Origin: Limnoperna fortunei
Taxonomy: Eukaryota > Mollusca > Bivalvia > Mytilida > Modiolidae
Length of the DNA stretch: 64,000 bases
Assembly (NCBI GenBank): GCA_944474755.1
Contig: OX104120.1
Location: forward strand, 36,684,067 to 36,748,066
Reading direction: 5' to 3'
Positions within the stretch are counted from its first letter, which is position 1. Every line of letters begins with the position of its first letter. Of the stretch, positions 57,969-64,000 are shown in pieces. The position numbers were made by a program, and so were the translations under genes. The notes below the pieces were generated by a model. The model saw only the letters and a program-made list of their open reading frames with translations. It was not told where the DNA came from and did no database searches.

Positions 57969-60900
57969 AACAAAGCCATATTCAATTAAATGAAAACGTC
58001 AATAAAAAACGGCCACAGACAACTTTCATGTGTATTTGCAATGAACAATGAACATTCAATAGATTCCATATTAATGTTCCCAAAAAGTTTGAACGATGAT
58101 ACGTTTAACTCGATAACTTTGTTTCAACCGGTCAAAAGTGCAGTCTTTGGTTCACACCATACATTTAAAAGAATATTATAAAAATTCCGTTTAATTTGAT
58201 ACATTTAATGCATTGATACATACGTCAAATACATATTATGCTAATGATTTTGCAAGAATATATTTTACTACGTAGTGCTGTTTTTCATAGAGCAGATCTG
58301 AACTTTAACTGTATAAATATCTCTATGACTTTGGTGTTTACGTGTAGCTTTTTGTGTTGTTTTCTTGGTTATCCCAACAAACCGGACATCATATTTCCTT
58401 TGGATCCTCGTTAAATTTACATGTGAAGGTAACGTAAGCAAACCTCCAGAAAATATCTGTGGAAAAAGTTCGAAATGATACAACTAATTACTTTATAATA
58501 ATATTGCAACAGCAGTGAATTAAGTCTCATCAAGAACCCCGTGGAACATACAATGGTATTAGTACTCTGGCAATAAAAATCACCACGAGGATAATCAGGC
58601 AATTATGCGATGTGTTGAACATTCATTGAATGGGTCGGTACACATGTATATAAAAAGTGTGAAATTTGTTTGTTTATAAATCAAAGGATTTATCTACATT
58701 GTAATATTTTTTACAAACATTATGTTTTATGATTTTGTTTTTACTTTATTCAGAAGTACATAAGTATCATATTATCCTTCATTAGCATAACATACATAAC
58801 AGTTTTTTAAATCATGTGTACAAAGCCAACAACCTAAAATGCATCTTATCTAAACCACCGTCACTATTTATAAGTGCAGTAAACATAATAAGCAACGGAA
58901 CTTACCTTTGCGAGCGACGAATAAGTTAAACCGTAACGTACATATATAAAATCTGACCGTCGATATTAACATCAGTAAGTGGAATGCAATGTTAGTGGAT
59001 ATTTTGTTGCAGGACATATGTTAAATTAAACCAATGTGATGTGAACGCTACTTTCACATATTTATTAAATCTCTTCTGTTATTTTGCTAAATAACTTTAA
59101 CATGATTTTATCACAATTGAAAACTCAATGGTCTTTATTTTCAAGCTCGTAGCTAAAATTCGTGTTTGATCTAAAATACTTATCAAATAAAATCTAATAT
59201 ACTTTATATATAAACAACTTTCGAAAGTATCTACACTGTACATAAAGTAGATAGAAAACAATGTCTACTGTATTGGGACGTTGCAAATGAGGTCACGTTC
59301 ATGTACCAATCGTTTTTCATGGTCCGGTTTTGGTATATGTTACCTAACTATTAATTTTATCTTATATTCTGATGGCATTTCCCGTCCGCCTCCTCAAATG
59401 ACACATAATCCGTTCCAATAGTCTTTTATGACGGTAATAAAAATACCAGAAACCAAACCAAAAGTAATTAACTACAGCAATGGTCTTGACTAGGTATAGG
59501 CATTTAAAAAATGGTGAGTTAAACCATGTTTTATGGCTTGCTTCCAGCTTTCATTACTATAGTATGTGAGTTGGTTTGTTGGGATGGGTATTATATATCG
59601 CTAGCCAGTAATAGGTCTATCCAATAATCATTGTAGCACACTTACTGCACACTGAATTCAAAAATTGGAAACTATCTGCAACCTTATTTTGATATGAGAA
59701 ACTAATATCTTTCGACAAGGGAGTGGTATCTATAGTTAAAAATATTACATTTCTTCCTGTAACCTTGGTTTATAAGTTTATCCCGAAGAAATTGGTAACA
59801 TTTGCAAAAATCAGTATGCTTGCTGCAAGCACATGGAGACCGAATCGATTGAGAAATATAGACACCTTATACAGGAGAAGCTGGAATATAACCGCCGAAA
59901 TGACTTTATTATTTAGATTGTTTCAACGTTATATGTAGCCTCCATTTTTGTCTGCATTTGACCCGTCCATGTAAATGACAATCAGTTACTCGACTGGTAA
60001 TTAGAAGAAGACAGTGCCAGATAAACTTTTTATTCATGGGGTTTACTGAGGTTAGGTTACTCACTTTGATCTTTTAATTACGGATTTCTTAATTTCGGCT
60101 CCTATTGGTCGGTCAATTTCGAAAATTATACATTAATTGCATCAATTTGCATTCCGGATCAGTTTCTAGATATCTCAAAATGTATGTACACCATCCACGT
60201 GTTATTTATATTAATAACTTGAAAAAATTAAACGGTGATTGAATACAAGAAAAATATTAACAAGTCGAAATTTTGAATTAAAGAAAAGTTGCAGTGATTC
60301 GTTCTGAGAAAACAATTTGTAATACAATGATGTTTTAGTACAAATGATGATTGTTAAATTGAAGTGAATGAATTACCTAACGTAATGACGCTTGAGTTAA
60401 TTGTATTTTATTGAGACCAGTAGAATATAATAAAGAAATATTTTTACACGAATCTTACTAATGTTTCAACATCACTGTGTGTATCCAACGTCCAATTGAA
60501 TAAAATATACCTTAATGAAAAGTTTTTTCTAACTAACATTTCCGTCGGACAACGAGGAGGTTGTTAACTGTTTTAGTAGAAAATTGTGTAATAAATTGTG
60601 CAATTATGTTTTCCCTATATATAAATTTATAGAGCTATTAGTACACTCATTATTTAGAAACTCCATCAATGCATCTGGTGTAATTATTGAAGCAAGGATA
60701 GAGGCTGTATATTTTCAGAAGGAATGTGTCTTTAATTCTTATTTTATTTGATCGGGCCAAGTTTTAAAAACAAAAGTAACGACTGCATAGATAAGAGACA
60801 TTTAATTTAATTCGACATACAATAACAAACTTGCACAGAACCAGACCTTTAGGTATCACTCACCTGATATATATGAGCAATAAAGATGGCATCTAAAGAT

Positions 60901-61190
60901 TTCCTACACAAACAAACACCTCTTGTGGTGGTGGCTATTCTGAAAGCTTTGATGAAATATTTGACATCATTAGTTAAACATGAAAAATATGATATCGGAA
61001 AAAATGCAATTCCCTGATTACTTATGTCCGTGGTGTTCTATTCGTCAAATATAAAACTTGTATCATTTTATATTACAGAGAGTGTACATCCCAGGATATA
61101 GATATAAGTTTGACATATGAGCTTACAGGAGATAGAACTGCACAAGTATATGACGATATTGCTACCAACTTATATGACGAAGTACAGTAA
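57969..61190 (+). pseudogene. Decayed paralogue of the Ig-superfamily receptor
   Basis: Blocks homologous to the 41.8-52.5 kb receptor occur in the same order and strand. They are a domain-1 exon at 57969-58180 with one extra A in a run near 58003-58008 that shifts the frame, a domain-2 exon at about 58372-58650 with its acceptor AG changed to GG and several indels and stops, a domain-3 fragment at 58880-58973, and the cytoplasmic exon at 61079-61190. No copy of the transmembrane exon or signal-peptide exon was found. The 3' UTR is also homologous ('acattttgctcaataaata' against 'acgttttgctgaataaatta'). The cytoplasmic exon is fully open and is treated separately under findings. This arose by tandem duplication and is unlikely to make a full receptor. 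Confidence 0.78.
59430..59930. repeat. Dispersed repeat, copy B (homologous to 42390-42900)
   Basis: It matches copy A block by block ('actacagcaatggtcttgac', 'aaaccatgttttatgg', 'gaattcaaaaattggaaact', 'ccttggtttataagtttatc'). It either came along with the Ig gene duplication, though it lies at a different place relative to the exons, or inserted independently. Confidence 0.6.
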
Positions 61191-63496
61191 TATGGCCATA
61201 AATAAAGACATTTTGCTCAATAAATAATTTCATAACAAAATGTTAATATTTTCCACACAGTTGGTTGTACCTTCATTTCACTAAAAGAAAAAAACATACA
61301 GCGAGTAATAGCACCATTTAATTTAACAGTACACATTATTTGCCGATTTTCTACTTTATTGAGTACAATGATTGACATAGTATTGGAAACAACTAATGTG
61401 CAAAAATAAAGAACAATAAGGACGGAATATATAGAGAAATCCTGCATACTGTTCAGAATTCGGACGCAACAATAGAAATTTGATAAGCGATGTTGTATAT
61501 TTACCTTTCGGAAAGATGCTATGATCATAATTGACATGAATCATTTACCTATTATACTATTCTTACACATGATGAATTAGCAAAATTGGTTTCGTGGTAC
61601 TTCTGACATGACAAATTAACTTTTTGGCATTATTGTATACGTAAACAATATACAAGAATATTACAAAATAACTCTAAAATGTCTCGTCTCTTAAATGCAT
61701 GCAGTGTCAATGAACAGTAGAAAAAATAACACAAGAAAATCTATCTACTACATCTATTACAAATAAAATTCTACTACAAAACGTTCATTAATTTTGTGCC
61801 AAGTAAATACAGTAATGTTATGTTTAAAAACGAAGCTGCATTATGTTTGATGTCACAAGAGCCTTACACTGTAAAATTATTGACAAGATAATCTTGAGGT
61901 TTGAATGGAGATGATGATTTGTAGCCTTTCAAAATTAAAAACACATGAGAAAAGCAAGAAAAGCGTAGACACTTCTGCTGACTATGGAATTGTGGTCCTG
62001 TCAATAGACTGCTTCATGTGTCAATTGATTTGACAGAATTAAGAAAGGTTGTTTGCTGTTCCATGTACAATACGTCTGTTGGAGTATATATATATTTACA
62101 ACGCCATTTGGCACTCATTCTCTCAACAAGTCCCAACAATAACTTTGCGCTTCCAGAAATAGTTGAAAATAAACATAGGTCAGAATTTACTGTGTTGTAA
62201 AATATAGATGTGAACGTCATGGAAAAACATACAAACAGATTTGCAGTTAAAAGCGTGACAAAAAATTAAATGAGGCTTTCTTATTATCTTTAAACTTACT
62301 TAATCTTTGTGTAATTGGCAATGCATCTTTTCCATAAAGCAATTAAAACAGTCAAGGAATATTCATTATTGAGGGTTGCCATATAAAAAAAGACACTTAT
62401 AACTACCAGTTAAAGCTACAAACAAAATCATTGCATCATACCGGAAATATTCTACTTCAACATTTTAACATTTAACCCGTGCATCTATCTACTCCTTCCA
62501 AAAGCAGTTCAAACAAAAATTCAAATGTTAACTCTAATAAACTCATCCACAATAAAATCACCCATATTGTAAAACGTCAAAATCTATTAAGGACCAAGTC
62601 CATGTCCTTAATATATTCAGTAGATTAGCCTACAAGAATGATGTGCCAATTTAAAACAGTCCAATGGATTAGGTCATATTTGTATTAAGAAAAATTCAGG
62701 TAAAAGTCCCTAAATTTAAATTTAAATTTTTAAATTAGGGAAATGATTTGATGGTGATGGTTAACAGTTATCACCACTATTTTTTCGTGTATTTTGTCTT
62801 TACAATAACTGCATCATGAAAAAAGATTTTCAAAGATTAAATCAATATCATACAGTTGTAATATCTAATAATCGGCAGATAAAAATTGTTGATGCTCACA
62901 CGTGTAGAGGTAAAAATGATGTCTTTTTGAGCAGATATAAGCACCAACTGTGATAAATATAAAATGGAACGTATTGATAATTGACATGCAGTGTTTTATA
63001 TGCAGTTACACCTATTTACGTTAGCATTCCGGTTTACTGGCAGCACAAATAATGATATATAGAGAGATGTATAATTCATGATTGCTGGCATCGTCGGAAA
63101 CCCACATCCGGTCGCGTTCTCGCTTTGCTACCACTTACCAACCCTGAGACCACTTGTAGTTATTTTCTCGTTTCCATGAATATTCATTAAATTTAATTAG
63201 ACAATGGGAACGACGTTTACTGGATAAAACATTTATTAACCGAAACAACGTATGTTATGTCCTTTTTTATTAGTTGTCACTCTTCGCCCGAAGTAAATGC
63301 GACCAATTACAATAGAACATTAAATATTCTTGAAAACGAGAAAATATCTACAAGTGTCGGTAAGTGGAAGCAAATCGACTGTTTCCGATGGAGAATGACA
63401 TGTACTTGATGAATACAACACGATTTACTGATCGATTCTAATGATTGCTGCATTTTATTAACCATTTACTTATTGAAAAGTGATATAAAAAAACAT
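61191..63496. other. Intergenic region, nothing recognised
   Basis: After the 3' UTR of the decayed Ig gene (AATAAA signals at about 61200 and 61220) there is AT-rich sequence with only short open frames lacking domains. A local palindrome stands near 62715-62740 (aatttaaatttaaattt). Confidence 0.5.
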
Positions 63497-64000
63497 TATG
63501 TCACGAGTAGAAGATCACGCGGGCTATCCCAAAAACGCACGAAAGTATCTATTTCTTTCGTAAACGAACAACTAATAAATTGCGTAAACTACTTAACTCT
63601 CAATTGTTTAATATGTGCCATCCAAACAAAAATTTCAAACAAGACCTTTGTTTTGCAAACAAAACATGGATCTTGTTTCAAGCGCTTTCATTACATGACG
63701 CAACAAGAACAAATTTGTGCGTGTGTAGTTTACTGTATTGGGTAATCAGTAAGGGGAATCGGTGAATAAGCAATACTCGCATGCCTCAATCAACAAATCC
63801 GTCGTGTTGCTGTTAGTCAATCCTGTGTAATTTAATTCTGGTCAATAAATATATAACACAATTTCTACGCTAAACCTACATCTCTACTAATTTGAGACTC
63901 AGTATTTGTAGACGAGGTCTTCCATATTTTTTTCATTTTTTTAAAGAAGACACAACCTTGGGATCCACAAAACCACATTTGTAGTTTCCTTTATCTTGGA
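63497..64000 (+). other. Inverted homologue of 40080-40580, running off the window
   Basis: 'cacgagtagaagatcacgcg', 'atctatttctttcgtaaacg', 'gacgcaacaagaacaaattt', 'acgaggtcttccatatt' and neighbouring sequence align to the reverse complement of 40080-40580. The donor GCGCAC|GTAAGT of the 40-kb copy reads CGCAC|GAAAGT here, so that splice site is lost. It may mark the 5' end of a second, possibly dead, TRIM-like gene beyond the window. Confidence 0.5.

Overview
The window reads as nuclear DNA of a bivalve mollusc, most likely a mussel-like species. It is strongly AT-rich with long introns. Its genes are split by GT-AG introns and encode animal-specific families (FDXACB1, chitobiase-type GH18, a RING-less B-box/NHL TRIM, an Ig-superfamily receptor). 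It is littered with a tRNA-derived SINE whose 3' half resembles the conserved Meta/Nin-DC type domain of molluscan SINEs, and with short tandem-repeat elements resembling bivalve pearl/Helitron-like families. The species is inferred from style and family content, not from any database match.

Layout. 213-7131 (-): FDXACB1, five coding exons that I joined by hand, 626 aa. Its 5' UTR may begin near 14.8 kb. 11.1-14.65 kb (+): a decayed non-LTR retrotransposon with a nested insertion bounded by a 14-bp target-site duplication. 14.76-15.23 kb: a probable bidirectional promoter with two ETS-like sites. 15234-28624 (+): a ten-exon, 479-aa relative of lysosomal di-N-acetylchitobiase. It has lost the catalytic glutamate of the GH18 motif and gained a C-terminal transmembrane anchor with an acidic tail. 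28.6-34.2 kb: AT-rich, with SINE remnants only. 34256-35944 (-): an intronless 562-aa B-box/coiled-coil/NHL TRIM-like gene. 41793-52500 (+): a six-exon, 417-aa single-pass receptor with three Ig domains. 57.97-61.21 kb (+): a decayed paralogue of that receptor whose cytoplasmic-tail exon is still fully open. The last 500 bp of the window are an inverted, diverged copy of 40.08-40.58 kb.

The first two genes are probably transcribed divergently from one intergenic region, one towards RNA metabolism and one towards membrane glycan binding. The TRIM and Ig genes belong to families that are expanded in bivalves and often linked to innate immunity; nothing in the sequence proves a shared pathway. 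Most of the remaining DNA is introns and intergenic space holding SINEs, MITE-like and Helitron-like elements and short duplications.
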